Translations under genes and position numbers: made by a program
DNA from: Microbacterium sp. MYb62
GTDB lineage: Bacteria; Actinomycetota; Actinomycetes; Actinomycetales; Microbacteriaceae
Direction of reading: 5' to 3'
NCBI RefSeq assembly: GCF_002979475.1
Contig: NZ_PCOY01000007.1
Location: forward strand, 1 to 64,000
DNA length: 64,000 nucleotides
Notes under the pieces: generated by a model
Seen by the model: only the letters and a program-made list of their open reading frames with translations
Told to the model about the DNA's origin: nothing
The model's database searches: none
Shown: positions 44,145-53,200 of the stretch, one piece after another
Position numbering within the stretch: the first letter of the stretch is position 1
How the letters are laid out: every line of letters starts with the position of its first letter

Positions 44145-46065
44145 CGCAGAGCACGATCTCGTAGAGCACCGCGTCGCCCACCGCGTCGATCTCCTCGACC
44201 GCGGCCGATGACTCCAGCCGGTCGAGGCCCTTGTACGCGTGCACGCCGTCGTTGATCTCCTGCTCGCCGAAGTCGAGGACGTACTTCGCCCCGAGCCGGT
44301 CGAGGGCGCCGCAGATCGCGCCGCTTGCCCGGGCAGTGTCCAACCGCTCGAGTAGCAGAGACATGTCCTCGGTGACGTCCATGAGCGTGTGAGGCATGAC
44401 CACCCTCCGGTCGGCGAGCGCATAGGCGAGCGCCGTCCCCGTCCACGGGCTCCCGAGGATCACGGCACCCTCCGGCACGTGCTCGTCGAGACGCTCCAGG
44501 AGCGCGAGCTCGTCCGCCGTCACCAGGCGCGAGTCGTCGGTCACCGCGAAGGCTCCGTGCGCGCTTGCGACCGCCTGCCGCATGGTGGCCGCCTGCGGCA
44601 CGAGCACGAGGACGAGAACCGCGAGCGTCGCGACGATGCCGCGGGCGTGACGACCGGACAAGTGCGCCGTCCGCGCGCACAACGCCGACCACAGGCGCTC
44701 ACCGCCGATCGCCGCGAGCGGCACCCAGGCGATGGGGAGCAGCGCGGCCAGACGCGGAGCATTGTTGTACCAGACCCCGGTCAAAATGTCGCGCGGGGTC
44801 CAGTAGGGCAGAGCGGAGACGACGATGTACAGCACCGCCGTGGCGATGAGGAAGGCCACCGCGATCTCATCGTTCGCGGAGCGACGACGCACGGCGACGA
44901 CGACGCCGACGCCGACGAGCACCGCGACCACGAGATTGATGGGCGCTGCCCATACCGAGACGGTCAGCACCTCGCCGATGGCCTGCCCGACGGTCTCGGT
45001 CGTCCCCCATGTCCGTGCGTCCGCCGAGGGCCGCAGCACGTACCAGGATCCCGCGACGACGACTCCGAGCACCAGGATCCACGCCGTGGCGAGGACCTTG
45101 GAGCGGCGAGGAGCGCCCGAGCGCAACAGGTGCAGCCAACGGATCACGAGCACGAGTGCGACGAACAGCAGCAGGGCGACCAAGCCACCGGGGTGGGCGA
45201 CGGCGACCGCGGGCACGGCCCCCAGCGCGGCGATCAGATACGCCCATCGCTGCATCCAGCCGGTCTTCCCCGAGGCCTCGATGATGAAGGCAAGAGGCAC
45301 CCCGATCATGCTCAGGGCCATCATGTAGGGGAAGAGCACCCCGTACTCGACGAGCAGCAGAGGGAAGGCGGGCAAGGCAACGCTGACCGCAGCAGCCGTC
45401 AGCAGCACCGGGGTCGACGCACCGAACAGCGACCTCGTGACCAGCAGGATCGATACCGGCCACGCGAATGCGGCGAAGAAGATCATCACGGCGTTCGATG
45501 CCACCGGGATGCTCACACCGGTCAACTGCACCGCGAGGGTCGCGACCGCGTGCCAACCGGTGGGATAGAACGGAAGATTGCCGCTGGGAGCAGTCGTCAT
45601 CGCCCCGACCGTCAACGGCGAGACGGAGCCGGTGTCGAGCGCATACCGGATCGCGTTGAGGTGGAAGATGTTGTCGAAGGTCTGCGAGAAGTTGTCGGGC
45701 GCGCCGATGACGAACATCAGCTGCACGAGGGCGATCAGCACCGCGCCGAAGAGTGCCAGCACGGCCGCTCGCGGCATCGCCGGCAGAATCGGACGCGCCG
45801 CGCGGGAGCGCAGCAGGGTGACCCGCAGCGCCGCGAGGAGGACGAGGATCGCGAGCGCGACCATTCCGACCGGCAACACCCCCCACGGTATGCCGAGCAT
45901 CGGCGCCGCGAGCGAGGCGAGCACGATGATCGTGGTGCCGGCGGGGATGGCCAGTGCCACGGCCGCGAGTCCACGGAAACCGAGGACGAACGACGCCAGG
46001 AGGCCCGGGATCAGGACGACGCCGACGACGGCGAGCACGCCGATCCCGAGATCAATCCATGCCAT
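44140..46065 (-). CDS. Large polytopic membrane protein (DUF6541-like, GT-C-like topology)
   Basis: A 641-residue integral membrane protein with about thirteen helices and a large extracytoplasmic C-terminal part (about 500-641). The topology resembles GT-C glycosyltransferases that use polyprenyl-phosphate sugars; a family assignment to DUF6541 is from memory. Its start ATG 46065 (MAWIDLGIG) is preceded by GAGAGG. It lies in the glycan locus and is divergent from the second ABC exporter, so a function in glycan modification outside the membrane is likely but unproven. Confidence 0.75.
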   Translation of the reverse strand: MAWIDLGIGVLAVVGVVLIPGLLASFVLGFRGLAAVALAIPAGTTIIVLASLAAPMLGIPWGVLPVGMVALAILVLLAALRVTLLRSRAARPILPAMPRAAVLALFGAVLIALVQLMFVIGAPDNFSQTFDNIFHLNAIRYALDTGSVSPLTVGAMTTAPSGNLPFYPTGWHAVATLAVQLTGVSIPVASNAVMIFFAAFAWPVSILLVTRSLFGASTPVLLTAAAVSVALPAFPLLLVEYGVLFPYMMALSMIGVPLAFIIEASGKTGWMQRWAYLIAALGAVPAVAVAHPGGLVALLLFVALVLVIRWLHLLRSGAPRRSKVLATAWILVLGVVVAGSWYVLRPSADARTWGTTETVGQAIGEVLTVSVWAAPINLVVAVLVGVGVVVAVRRRSANDEIAVAFLIATAVLYIVVSALPYWTPRDILTGVWYNNAPRLAALLPIAWVPLAAIGGERLWSALCARTAHLSGRHARGIVATLAVLVLVLVPQAATMRQAVASAHGAFAVTDDSRLVTADELALLERLDEHVPEGAVILGSPWTGTALAYALADRRVVMPHTLMDVTEDMSLLLERLDTARASGAICGALDRLGAKYVLDFGEQEINDGVHAYKGLDRLESSAAVEEIDAVGDAVLYEIVLCG

Positions 46066-46192
46066 GCGCGCCGTGCCTCTCTCCCCGACGTCCGGAACTC
46101 GACCGCCGGCGTCGATCTTAGCGAGAATGACCTGGGCGGAAGCCGACACTCCGCAACCGCGGAGCGTGAGATGGAGACCCCCACCGACAACC

Positions 46193-46198
46193 TATGAT
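46193..46198 (+). promoter_or_regulatory. -10 box TATGAT of the second ABC exporter operon
   Basis: TATGAT is one mismatch from TATAAT. Transcription would begin near 46205, so the in-frame ATG at 46194 lies inside the promoter and cannot be a start. Downstream are GGAGGTGAT (46233-46241) and GTG 46251. Confidence 0.6.
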
Positions 46199-46250
46199 TG
46201 GTGAGGCGTTCGCCCGAATCAGAACGCTCAACGGAGGTGATGAGAACGCC

Positions 46251-47120
46251 GTGTCCGAGATTTCTGTGCCGACGGACCAGAAGCTGACGCAGCCGGGAGC
46301 GAACAACGGGCTCTTCGACGTATTCCGTCGCAAGTATCTGCTCAGCCTGATCATCCGCAAAGAAGTGGGTATCCGGTACCGAGGATCCGTCCTCGGATGG
46401 CTCTGGTCGTACGTCAAGCCGCTGATCCAGTTCCTGGTCTTCTTCTTCGCTCTCGGGGTCTTCCTCAACCTCAACGACAGCATCGAGTACTACCCGCTGT
46501 ATCTGCTGTCCGGCATCACCGCCGTCACCTTCTTCAACGAGTCGTTCTCGAACGCCACCCGTTCGCTGGTCGACAACGCCGCGCTCATCAAGAAGATCTA
46601 CTTCCCGCGTCAGATGTTCCCGATCGCGAGCACCATGGTCGCCGCGATCAACACGGTGCCGCAGATCATCGTCGTCATCGTCATCGCGCTGTTCTACGGG
46701 TGGACGCCGACCGTCCTGGGCATCGGAGCCCTCCTGCTCGGGCTCGTGATCATCGCGCTGCTCGCCACCGGACTGGGTCTGCTCTTCGGCGCCATCAACG
46801 TCACCTTCCGCGACGCGCAGAGCTTCGTGGAGATCATCGTCATGGTGTCGGTCTGGGCCTCCCCCGTGATGTACCAGTGGCAGATGGTGGCGAGCAAGGT
46901 CCCGGACTGGCTCTTCCAGCTCTACGCCCTGAACCCCATCACCGGTGCGGTCGAACTGTTCCACTACGGCATCTGGCACGCGCTCGATCCTGCGAACGCC
47001 GAGCCGCTGCCCTCCCTGTGGCTGCACGCGCTCATCGCGCTCGCTGTCTCCATCGTTTTCGTGATCATCGGCGAGATCATCTTCCGCCGTCTGGAGGGTC
47101 GTTTTGCCCAGGACCTCTGA
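46251..47120 (+). CDS. Polysaccharide ABC exporter permease (Wzm type), second copy
   Basis: A 289-residue ABC-2 permease with the gate-helix segment LIIRKEVGIRYRGSVLGWLWSYVKPL and six helices. I chose GTG 46251 (protein begins VSEISVPT) because a full-length Shine-Dalgarno GGAGGTGAT ends 9 bases upstream and because the alternative ATG 46194 overlaps the -10 box. Only distantly similar to the permease at 25074. It exports a second polymer with the ATPase encoded next. Confidence 0.9.
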   Translation: MSEISVPTDQKLTQPGANNGLFDVFRRKYLLSLIIRKEVGIRYRGSVLGWLWSYVKPLIQFLVFFFALGVFLNLNDSIEYYPLYLLSGITAVTFFNESFSNATRSLVDNAALIKKIYFPRQMFPIASTMVAAINTVPQIIVVIVIALFYGWTPTVLGIGALLLGLVIIALLATGLGLLFGAINVTFRDAQSFVEIIVMVSVWASPVMYQWQMVASKVPDWLFQLYALNPITGAVELFHYGIWHALDPANAEPLPSLWLHALIALAVSIVFVIIGEIIFRRLEGRFAQDL

Positions 47121-47121
47121 T

Positions 47122-47838
47122 GTGCCCCGGATCCTCGTCGAGGACGTGCACAAGCACTTCAAGCTCCGTCACACGCACTCCATCAAGGAGACCTTCGTCG
47201 CGGCGATGCGACGCAAGCCTCTGACCTCGGAGTTCCAGGCCCTCGACGGCGTCTCCTTCTCCATCGGCGAGGGCGAGGCCGTCGCGCTCATGGGCTTCAA
47301 CGGCTCGGGCAAGTCGACCATGCTCAAGCTCATCTCGGGGGTCCTCCGCCCTGACGAGGGCAGCGTGCGCACTCGCGGTCGCGTCGCCGGTCTCATCGAG
47401 GTCGGTGCCGGCTTCCATCCGGACCTCTCCGGGCGCGAGAACGTGTATCTCAACGCGGCGATCCTCGGCATGTCGAAGAAGGAGACCCAGGACCAGTTCG
47501 ACGCCATCGTCGAGTTCAGCGAGATCGAGAAGTTCATCGACACCGAGGTCAAGCACTACTCCTCGGGCATGTTCCTCCGTCTCGCGTTCTCCGTCGCGAT
47601 CCACACGCGCGTCGACATCCTCCTGATCGACGAGATCCTCTCCGTCGGCGATGAGCCGTTCCAGCGCAAGTGCATCCAGCGCGTGCGCGAGCTGCACTCC
47701 CAGGGGAAGACCCTCGTCGTGGTGAGCCACGACCTGAACATGGTCTCCGACCTCTGCGAGCGGGGCATCGTCATCCAGGGCGGGAAGGTGCGCTTCGACG
47801 GCGACAGCAAGAGCGCCGTGGAGATGATGCGCTCCTAG
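47122..47838 (+). CDS. Polysaccharide ABC exporter ATPase (Wzt type), second copy
   Basis: A 238-residue ATPase: Walker A GFNGSGKST near 64-72, signature SSGMFLRLAFSVAI and Walker B ILLIDEILSVGD. Teichoic-acid/O-antigen exporter class, again without a C-terminal carbohydrate-binding domain. I chose GTG 47122, one base after the permease stop, with AGGAC 7 bases upstream; a TTG at 47104 inside the permease gene would add six residues. Converges with the glycosyltransferase gene across 34 bases. Confidence 0.92.
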   Translation: MPRILVEDVHKHFKLRHTHSIKETFVAAMRRKPLTSEFQALDGVSFSIGEGEAVALMGFNGSGKSTMLKLISGVLRPDEGSVRTRGRVAGLIEVGAGFHPDLSGRENVYLNAAILGMSKKETQDQFDAIVEFSEIEKFIDTEVKHYSSGMFLRLAFSVAIHTRVDILLIDEILSVGDEPFQRKCIQRVRELHSQGKTLVVVSHDLNMVSDLCERGIVIQGGKVRFDGDSKSAVEMMRS

Positions 47839-47872
47839 GTCGGGAGCCCATCCGGATCGGAGCGGTCTCGGA

Positions 47873-48946
47873 TCAGAGATCGGCGTGCAGGCTCCAGACG
47901 CGCTCGGCGGAACTGTCCCAGGAGAAAGCCCTGGCTCGGTCCGAGGCGAGGACCCGCAGCCGGTCTCCCGCGCTGGTGGCGGCATCGGCGACCGCGTCGG
48001 CGATGCCGTCCTCCGTCACCAGCCTTCCGCCGTCCGCGAGGACGTCGTGGTGCGCGCTGCTGTCGACGGCGACCACCGGCACCCCGACCGTCATCGCTTC
48101 GACCGCCCTCCAGGGCCATCCGGCCACGGCATCCGTCGCGACGAAGACGGATGCCCCCGCCAGGACGGCTCCGCGATCTTCGGCGGACAGGATGCCACGC
48201 ACGTGTGCTCGGCGCTCGGGCAGTCCCGCGGCCGAAGCGGCCTCCGCGAGGCGAGGTTCCGTCCCCTCCCGCGCGTCGAGCACCACGGCATCCATGCCGG
48301 CGGCGACCGCGGCGCGGAACCCCTCCTGGAGCGACGTCGACGATCCGCTGAGCACCACGTAGTCCGCGGGCAGGGACAGGGCGTCGCGGCGCGCAGCCGC
48401 ATCGGCCGGCACGGCGAATCCCCGCGGCGGAGCCCCGGCGATCACCCTGATGCGATCGCCGAGCTTGGCGAGTTCGGACAGTCGCGCCGCGACCGCATGC
48501 GAGGGCACGACCACGGCATCGGCATGCCGCACCGCACGACGCAGCATGCCCCGCTGCCAGGCGGCGACGCCCTTCGGCAGCTGATCGGGGGCTTCCCACG
48601 CCCGCAGATCCCACACCGTCACGGTGGTCTGGTCGTTGTCGTGCACGCGGTCATGCCGCACGAGTGGCGCCATCAATGTGGGCGAGTGGATGAGTCCCCC
48701 ACCGACACCGGGTGCGATCCCCAGCTGCCAGGATCCCGCGAGCTCGCGGCGTCCGAGTCCGAGCTTGCGCACGTCTCCCACTCCGGCCACCGGCACCTCC
48801 GCGCCCGCCGGGACGATCGCGTCCACGGTGCAGCCGGAGGGAGCCGTGGCGACGAGTCCTGCGAGGAGCCCCAGCGAGGCATCCGCCTGATCGGCGTCGA
48901 CGACATGCACCAGCTGATCCAGGACAACACGCAGCCGAGCACTCAT
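47873..48946 (-). CDS. Glycosyltransferase (GT-B, family 1/4-like)
   Basis: A 357-residue GT-B-like protein: an N-terminal Rossmann part (MSARLRVVLDQLVHVVDADQ), a central linker with VVPSHAVAARLSELAKL, and a C-terminal donor domain with the glutamate-containing segment WPWRAVEAMTVGVPVVAVD. It resembles family 4 sugar transferases of polysaccharide loci. ATG 48946 is preceded by TAGCCT at 6 bases, so the mRNA is leaderless. Divergent from the DUF4012 gene. Confidence 0.8.
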   Translation of the reverse strand: MSARLRVVLDQLVHVVDADQADASLGLLAGLVATAPSGCTVDAIVPAGAEVPVAGVGDVRKLGLGRRELAGSWQLGIAPGVGGGLIHSPTLMAPLVRHDRVHDNDQTTVTVWDLRAWEAPDQLPKGVAAWQRGMLRRAVRHADAVVVPSHAVAARLSELAKLGDRIRVIAGAPPRGFAVPADAAARRDALSLPADYVVLSGSSTSLQEGFRAAVAAGMDAVVLDAREGTEPRLAEAASAAGLPERRAHVRGILSAEDRGAVLAGASVFVATDAVAGWPWRAVEAMTVGVPVVAVDSSAHHDVLADGGRLVTEDGIADAVADAATSAGDRLRVLASDRARAFSWDSSAERVWSLHADL

Positions 48947-48952
48947 GGGTTC

Positions 48953-48958
48953 AGGCTA
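48953..48958 (-). promoter_or_regulatory. -10 box TAGCCT of the GT-B gene (leaderless)
   Basis: TAGCCT, 6 bases (GAACCC), then ATG 48946 on the - strand. The same hexamer precedes several other genes in this window at 6-7 bases. Confidence 0.65.
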
Positions 48959-49065
48959 ACGTCGCGGTGCCATCGCCCCGGGGAGCACGCGGCCCGTGCC
49001 GCGCGAATGTCAGCGTTCGCACAGTTTCCGGGCATCGCCCCAGCGGTTCATGCTTGAATGCTCGA

Positions 49066-50829
49066 ATGAGCGATGGTCGACTTCCCGTCCGGCGCCGATG
49101 GATCGGGTGGACCGTCGGCATTCTGGTGTCCCTGCTGCTCATCGCTGTCGGATGGGTCACGATCCGGGGCATCGGCGCGGTGAACGATCTCCAGCAGGTC
49201 GCGAAGGGCGCGAGTCAGCTGAAAGGGGCGATCGCGGCCGGCGACATCGACGGTGCGAAGCCGATCGCCGCGAGCATCGCCCGCAACGCGGCATCCGCGC
49301 ACGATCTCACGTCCGACCCCGTGTGGCAGGCGTTCAGCGCTGTCCCGTGGCTGGGACCGAACTTCCATGCGGTGGGTGAGATCGCCGAGATCGCCGACGA
49401 CGTCTCGGCCGAAGCACTCACCCCGCTCCTCGAGGTCGCCGGGGACTTCGATCCGGCAAGTCTCGGCTTCAGCGGGGGAACCATCGATCTCGCGCCGTTC
49501 GCCGCGATCGCCGAACCGCTCGGCACCGCTGACACCGCTCTCGCCGATGCGCAGCTGCGGGTGAAGCGCATCGATGCCGGCGCCACCCTGCCTCCGCTCG
49601 CCGAGGCCATCGGCGAGATGAACTCAGCGGTCACCGAGGCGGCGACCGTCGTCGGCTCCCTCCATGGCGCCGCCGTGCTGCTCCCGACGATGCTCGGCGG
49701 CGAGGGTCCGCGGAACTACGTGCTCGCGATGCAGAACAACGCCGAGTTGCGCTCATCCGGGGGCATCATCGGATCGATCGCTCTGCTGCATGCCGAGAAC
49801 GGCACGATCACCCTGCAGTCCCAGGCATCGACGACGCAGTTCCCGCCCCTCGACACGGCCCTGCCGCTGAGCGAATCCACACTCGCGCTGTTCGAGGACC
49901 GTCCTGGCCGCTATCTGCAGAACATCACCAGCATCCCGGACTTCACCGAGGCCGGCGCGACCATCGCCGCCCGCTGGCAGGGACGCTTCGGCGACACCGT
50001 CGACGGGGTGATCGCCGTGGATGCTGTCGTGGCCAGGCACCTCATGGCCGCCACGGGCGACATCGCGTTCGGGCCCTTCACCGCGACGTCCGAGAACGTG
50101 ACAGACATCCTTCTCTCGCAGATCTACGCCGCGGTTCCCGATCCTGCCGTGCAGGACGAGATCTTCGCCCAGGCCGCAGGCGCGCTGTTCGGAGCCGCGC
50201 TCTCCGGTGCGGACCCTCAGGCTCTGATCGGCGCTCTGGCCGATGCCGCCGGCGAGGGACGGATCCGCGTCTGGAGCGCGCACCCGGACGAGGAGGCGCT
50301 GCTGGCCTCTTCCGCGCTCGGCGGCGCGATTCCGAAGGACAGCCCTGACGCCACTTTCGTGGGGGTGCTGATGAACGACAGCACCGGCGGCAAGATGGAC
50401 TACTACACGAGGGCGTCGATCACGACGTCCGTCGGGTCGTGCCAGGGAACCCCGACCACGCAGGTGCGCGTGACGTGGACGAACACCGCGCCCGCCGACG
50501 CCGCGACGTCCCTGCCCGCCTATGTCACCGGCAACGGCGCGTACGGGGTGCCTCCCGGCACGGTGCGCACCCTGATCGCGATCTACGGCCCGGGGGGCGC
50601 GACGCCCTCCCACATCGACAGGGACGGCGCCGAGGAGGGCGTGCAGACGGCCATGCTCGATGATCGCTCCGTCGTGCAGCACGAGGTGTCCCTCGCTCCA
50701 GGAGAGTCGACCACCATCACGATCGAGTTCCAGGGAAGCGGCGCAGGAGAGCGCCTGACCGAAGTGCTGCACACCCCGATGATCGACACCCCGGATACGA
50801 CACGGGAACCTCTTCGCTGCGCATCGTGA
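49066..50829 (+). CDS. DUF4012 domain membrane-anchored protein
   Basis: A 587-residue protein with an N-terminal membrane anchor (about 13-34) and a long extracytoplasmic region that fits DUF4012, a family found in polysaccharide loci with uncertain function. The NYVLAMQNNAELRSSGGIIGS segment is its most characteristic part. The likely promoter is an extended -10 (TGC then TTGAAT at 49051-49059) ending 6 bases before ATG 49066, so this gene too may be leaderless. A role in glycan processing or attachment outside the membrane is an inference from position. Confidence 0.87.
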   Translation: MSDGRLPVRRRWIGWTVGILVSLLLIAVGWVTIRGIGAVNDLQQVAKGASQLKGAIAAGDIDGAKPIAASIARNAASAHDLTSDPVWQAFSAVPWLGPNFHAVGEIAEIADDVSAEALTPLLEVAGDFDPASLGFSGGTIDLAPFAAIAEPLGTADTALADAQLRVKRIDAGATLPPLAEAIGEMNSAVTEAATVVGSLHGAAVLLPTMLGGEGPRNYVLAMQNNAELRSSGGIIGSIALLHAENGTITLQSQASTTQFPPLDTALPLSESTLALFEDRPGRYLQNITSIPDFTEAGATIAARWQGRFGDTVDGVIAVDAVVARHLMAATGDIAFGPFTATSENVTDILLSQIYAAVPDPAVQDEIFAQAAGALFGAALSGADPQALIGALADAAGEGRIRVWSAHPDEEALLASSALGGAIPKDSPDATFVGVLMNDSTGGKMDYYTRASITTSVGSCQGTPTTQVRVTWTNTAPADAATSLPAYVTGNGAYGVPPGTVRTLIAIYGPGGATPSHIDRDGAEEGVQTAMLDDRSVVQHEVSLAPGESTTITIEFQGSGAGERLTEVLHTPMIDTPDTTREPLRCAS

Positions 50830-50843
50830 CTTTCCCCTGCCGA

Positions 50844-50854
50844 TAAGGTACTGT
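50844..50854 (+). promoter_or_regulatory. Overlapping -10 candidates TAAGGT and TACTGT of the sortase-substrate gene
   Basis: TAAGGT (50844-50849) and TACTGT (50849-50854) both match TANNNT. They would start a leader of about 110 bases before ATG 50973. No hairpin or riboswitch-like structure is evident in that leader. Confidence 0.35.
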
Positions 50855-50972
50855 CGACTCACTGGGGAATATCTGGTGTCTGCAATTCTGCCGTGGGGGC
50901 AGGAAGACATCACGCAGTCGGACGCAGGGGTGTGTCCGAAGGCGATTCCGCGTGAAATTCTGGGGAGAAATC

Positions 50973-51557
50973 ATGCTGAAGAAACTGGCTGCCATCAGCC
51001 TCACCGCTGGCGCGCTCGTACTCGTCGCGCCCGCCGTCGCAACGGCGGCGCCGACCGTTCCGGCCGCGTCCTCCGATTCCTACCCGTCGCCTCCGGGCGC
51101 CAAGGTCGGCGACCCGATCATCGACATCTGCGAAGTCTCGACCATCGTCTTCGGGCCGGGCTACTTCCTTCCGTCCGAGAACGTCAACGTCTCGGTGTCC
51201 GGCCTCAACGCCGGGAAGGCAGCCGTCTCGGGGAACACCGCCGCCGGCGACGGCAGCCTGACGCTGACGTTCCGCCCGCCGTCCGACGGTGAGGGCTCCT
51301 ACGCCGTCGCCTTCAACGGCTCGCGCTCATACACCGCGACGATCACGGTGTCACACGGCCACGACGCGGCCGCGAGCTGCGACCACGATCCTGGGGTCGC
51401 AGCAGCCGGTACTGAGTTGCCACTCACAGGTGGTGGCTTCGAGCTGGCGCTCACCGGCGGAAGCGTCTCGCCCTGGATCCTCGGCGGCGGAGCCGCGGCG
51501 CTCGTCGCCGGCGGTGCCCTCGTCGCGGTCGGAGCATCCCGCCGCAAGCGCGCCTAG
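50973..51557 (+). CDS. Sortase-anchored surface protein with tandem LPLTG and LALTG signals
   Basis: A 194-residue secreted protein: signal peptide (about 1-26, AVATA-A site), an Ig-like beta domain with Cys 53 and Cys 136, and a C-terminal sorting region. The latter has LPLTG at 149-153 and LALTG at 158-162, a hydrophobic helix (about 168-187) and a basic tail SRRKRA. LAxTG is the preferred motif of class E sortases of high-GC actinobacteria; LPxTG is the general motif. GGGGAGA 7 bases before ATG 50973 sets the start; an upstream ATG at 50952 is less likely. Adhesin or envelope structural role; no family recognised. Confidence 0.85.
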   Translation: MLKKLAAISLTAGALVLVAPAVATAAPTVPAASSDSYPSPPGAKVGDPIIDICEVSTIVFGPGYFLPSENVNVSVSGLNAGKAAVSGNTAAGDGSLTLTFRPPSDGEGSYAVAFNGSRSYTATITVSHGHDAAASCDHDPGVAAAGTELPLTGGGFELALTGGSVSPWILGGGAAALVAGGALVAVGASRRKRA

Positions 51558-51589
51558 GTCCGGCTGCCGCCTCGTGCGGTGGTCGACTG

Positions 51590-51626
51590 GACGACGGTGA
51601 TCCCTCCCCCTCCGATCACCGTCGTC
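51590..51626. terminator. First stem-loop between the sortase-substrate and LCP genes
   Basis: Perfect 13-base arms GACGACGGTGATC (51590-51602) and GATCACCGTCGTC (51614-51626) with an 11-base loop of C and T. No T tract follows on either strand. Probably terminates transcription of the gene at 50973-51557. Confidence 0.6.
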
Positions 51627-51650
51627 TGGTGCATCCGGTGAACACACCGG

Positions 51651-51694
51651 AAGCCCACGGCTGTCCCGTCCCTCGGGGAGACAGCCGTGGGCTT
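51651..51694. terminator. Second stem-loop between the sortase-substrate and LCP genes
   Basis: Perfect 15-base arms AAGCCCACGGCTGTC (51651-51665) and GACAGCCGTGGGCTT (51680-51694) with a 14-base loop. On the + strand only a short TTT (51693-51695) follows the stem. Together with the first hairpin it separates two convergent genes, one terminator for each direction or a strong tandem pair. Confidence 0.65.
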
Positions 51695-51745
51695 TGGCGT
51701 GTCCGCGTGGTGTGCACTCACGCGGTCCCGGAAGCCGGGCAGCGC

Positions 51746-53200
51746 TCACGGTGCGGGCGTCGGCGTCTCCGTCGGCGGATGCAGTGACTGCTGGATCATG
51801 TCGCGGATGTGGGCGTAGTCCGGCTGGTGCTCATCCACACCGGAATCCGGCGTGAGCTCGATCGTCGTCACCTGCTGCTCCTTCGCCTTGAGCATCAGGT
51901 CGAAGAACTCGGGCAGCTTGTCCGAGGGCAGATCGGTGCTGATCAGAGCCGTTCCGGCCGCCAGAACCTCGTTGAACCGGGTGAGCACCGTCTGCGGGTC
52001 GAACTGTCCGAGGATCGCCTCCTGCAGCTCACGCTGACGCTTCATGCGATCCCAGTCACTGGTGGTGTAGCGCGAGCGGGCATACCACTGGGCGGTATCG
52101 CCGTCCATGCGCTGCTGGCCGGGCTCGATCCAGCCGATCGCCCACTCGTTCACGTCGCTGCCGGTCCAGCCCTCCGGCGGTCCGCCCTTCGGCAGCCGCT
52201 CGGTCACGTTGATGTCCACACCGCCCAGAGCGTCCACGAGCTCTGCGAAACCATGCATGTCGACGAAGACGTAGTACGGGATCTCGATACCGAGAACGCC
52301 CTCCGCGGCATCCTTCGTCGCCTCGATGCCGGGATCGGAACCCTGGGCGACCGCGTCGGGATAGAGCGCAGCGCCGCCGTCCTCCCGGCAGACCTCAGCG
52401 GCGTTGCGCACGTGGTTCATCCAGCCGTTCCACCCGCAGCTCGACGAGCTGTGCCCCTCGAATCCGTTCGGATAGAGCTCCTGCATCGGACTGCCGTCGC
52501 TGAACGGTGCGTTCGGGAGCTCGCGCGGGATGCCGGTGATCGTCACGGCTCCGGTGTCGGCGTTGACCGAGACCACCGAGATGCTGTCGAACCGCATGGA
52601 GTCGCGTCCGTCGCCGCTGTCCGCGCCGAGGAGGAGGATGTTGTAGTAGCCGTCGCTCGGCTCCACGCTGGGTCCGCTCTGCCCGAAGATCGCACCGACC
52701 GTGTTGCGCACCGACCCCACGGAGGTCGCCGCGTATCCGGTGCCGCTGCCCACGAGCCCCAGCAGCACCAGTGCCACGACCGGAATGGCGAGCCGAGATG
52801 CTCCTGGCACCTTCACCAGCCGCACCAGACGCAGCGTGTCGAAGGTCAGCACGATCCACAGCACGATGTACCCGATGAGGAGCACTTGGACGAGGGTAAG
52901 GACCGCTGCCGAGAAGAAGCCACCGGTGACCGTGAACCACAGCAGGACCGGGCGCGCGAACAGCGCGAGACCCAGGGTCACGATCACGAGGAACCAGGCG
53001 AGCAGCGTCGCACCGAGACCGAAGCGGCCGAGACGCCGACTGCCCGCGAGCGCCTGAGCCGATCCGGGGAGGAGGACGTTCATCCCGATGAGCCACCAGC
53101 CGCGCTTGGCCATCATCCCCGGGTCGGCGACGTCCGGATGCCGCAGGGGCCGGGTCTCGATGAGCGGGCGCCGTGTTGCGCGCGGAGGCGCAAGGGTCAC
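51746..53200 (-). CDS. LytR-CpsA-Psr family protein with extra N-terminal membrane helices
   Basis: A 484-residue LCP protein. The LCP domain (about 185-410) shows [17 protein letters not shown] and IPRELP, the pattern of residues binding the polyprenyl pyrophosphate lipid. Unlike the minimal one-helix LCP design, residues about 30-170 hold several hydrophobic helices, so the membrane part is enlarged. LCP proteins transfer teichoic acids, capsules or arabinogalactan to peptidoglycan. GTG 53200 overlaps the purE stop (GTGA), so it is coupled to purine genes; the same block exists in mycobacteria (Rv3267 and purE-purK region, from memory). Confidence 0.93.
   Translation of the reverse strand: MTLAPPRATRRPLIETRPLRHPDVADPGMMAKRGWWLIGMNVLLPGSAQALAGSRRLGRFGLGATLLAWFLVIVTLGLALFARPVLLWFTVTGGFFSAAVLTLVQVLLIGYIVLWIVLTFDTLRLVRLVKVPGASRLAIPVVALVLLGLVGSGTGYAATSVGSVRNTVGAIFGQSGPSVEPSDGYYNILLLGADSGDGRDSMRFDSISVVSVNADTGAVTITGIPRELPNAPFSDGSPMQELYPNGFEGHSSSSCGWNGWMNHVRNAAEVCREDGGAALYPDAVAQGSDPGIEATKDAAEGVLGIEIPYYVFVDMHGFAELVDALGGVDINVTERLPKGGPPEGWTGSDVNEWAIGWIEPGQQRMDGDTAQWYARSRYTTSDWDRMKRQRELQEAILGQFDPQTVLTRFNEVLAAGTALISTDLPSDKLPEFFDLMLKAKEQQVTTIELTPDSGVDEHQPDYAHIRDMIQQSLHPPTETPTPAP

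Noticed and set aside
47104..47121. TTG 47104 as start of the second Wzt ATPase
   Set aside because: A GTG at 47122 is better spaced from AGGAC and avoids an 17-base overlap with the permease; homologues begin near that position.
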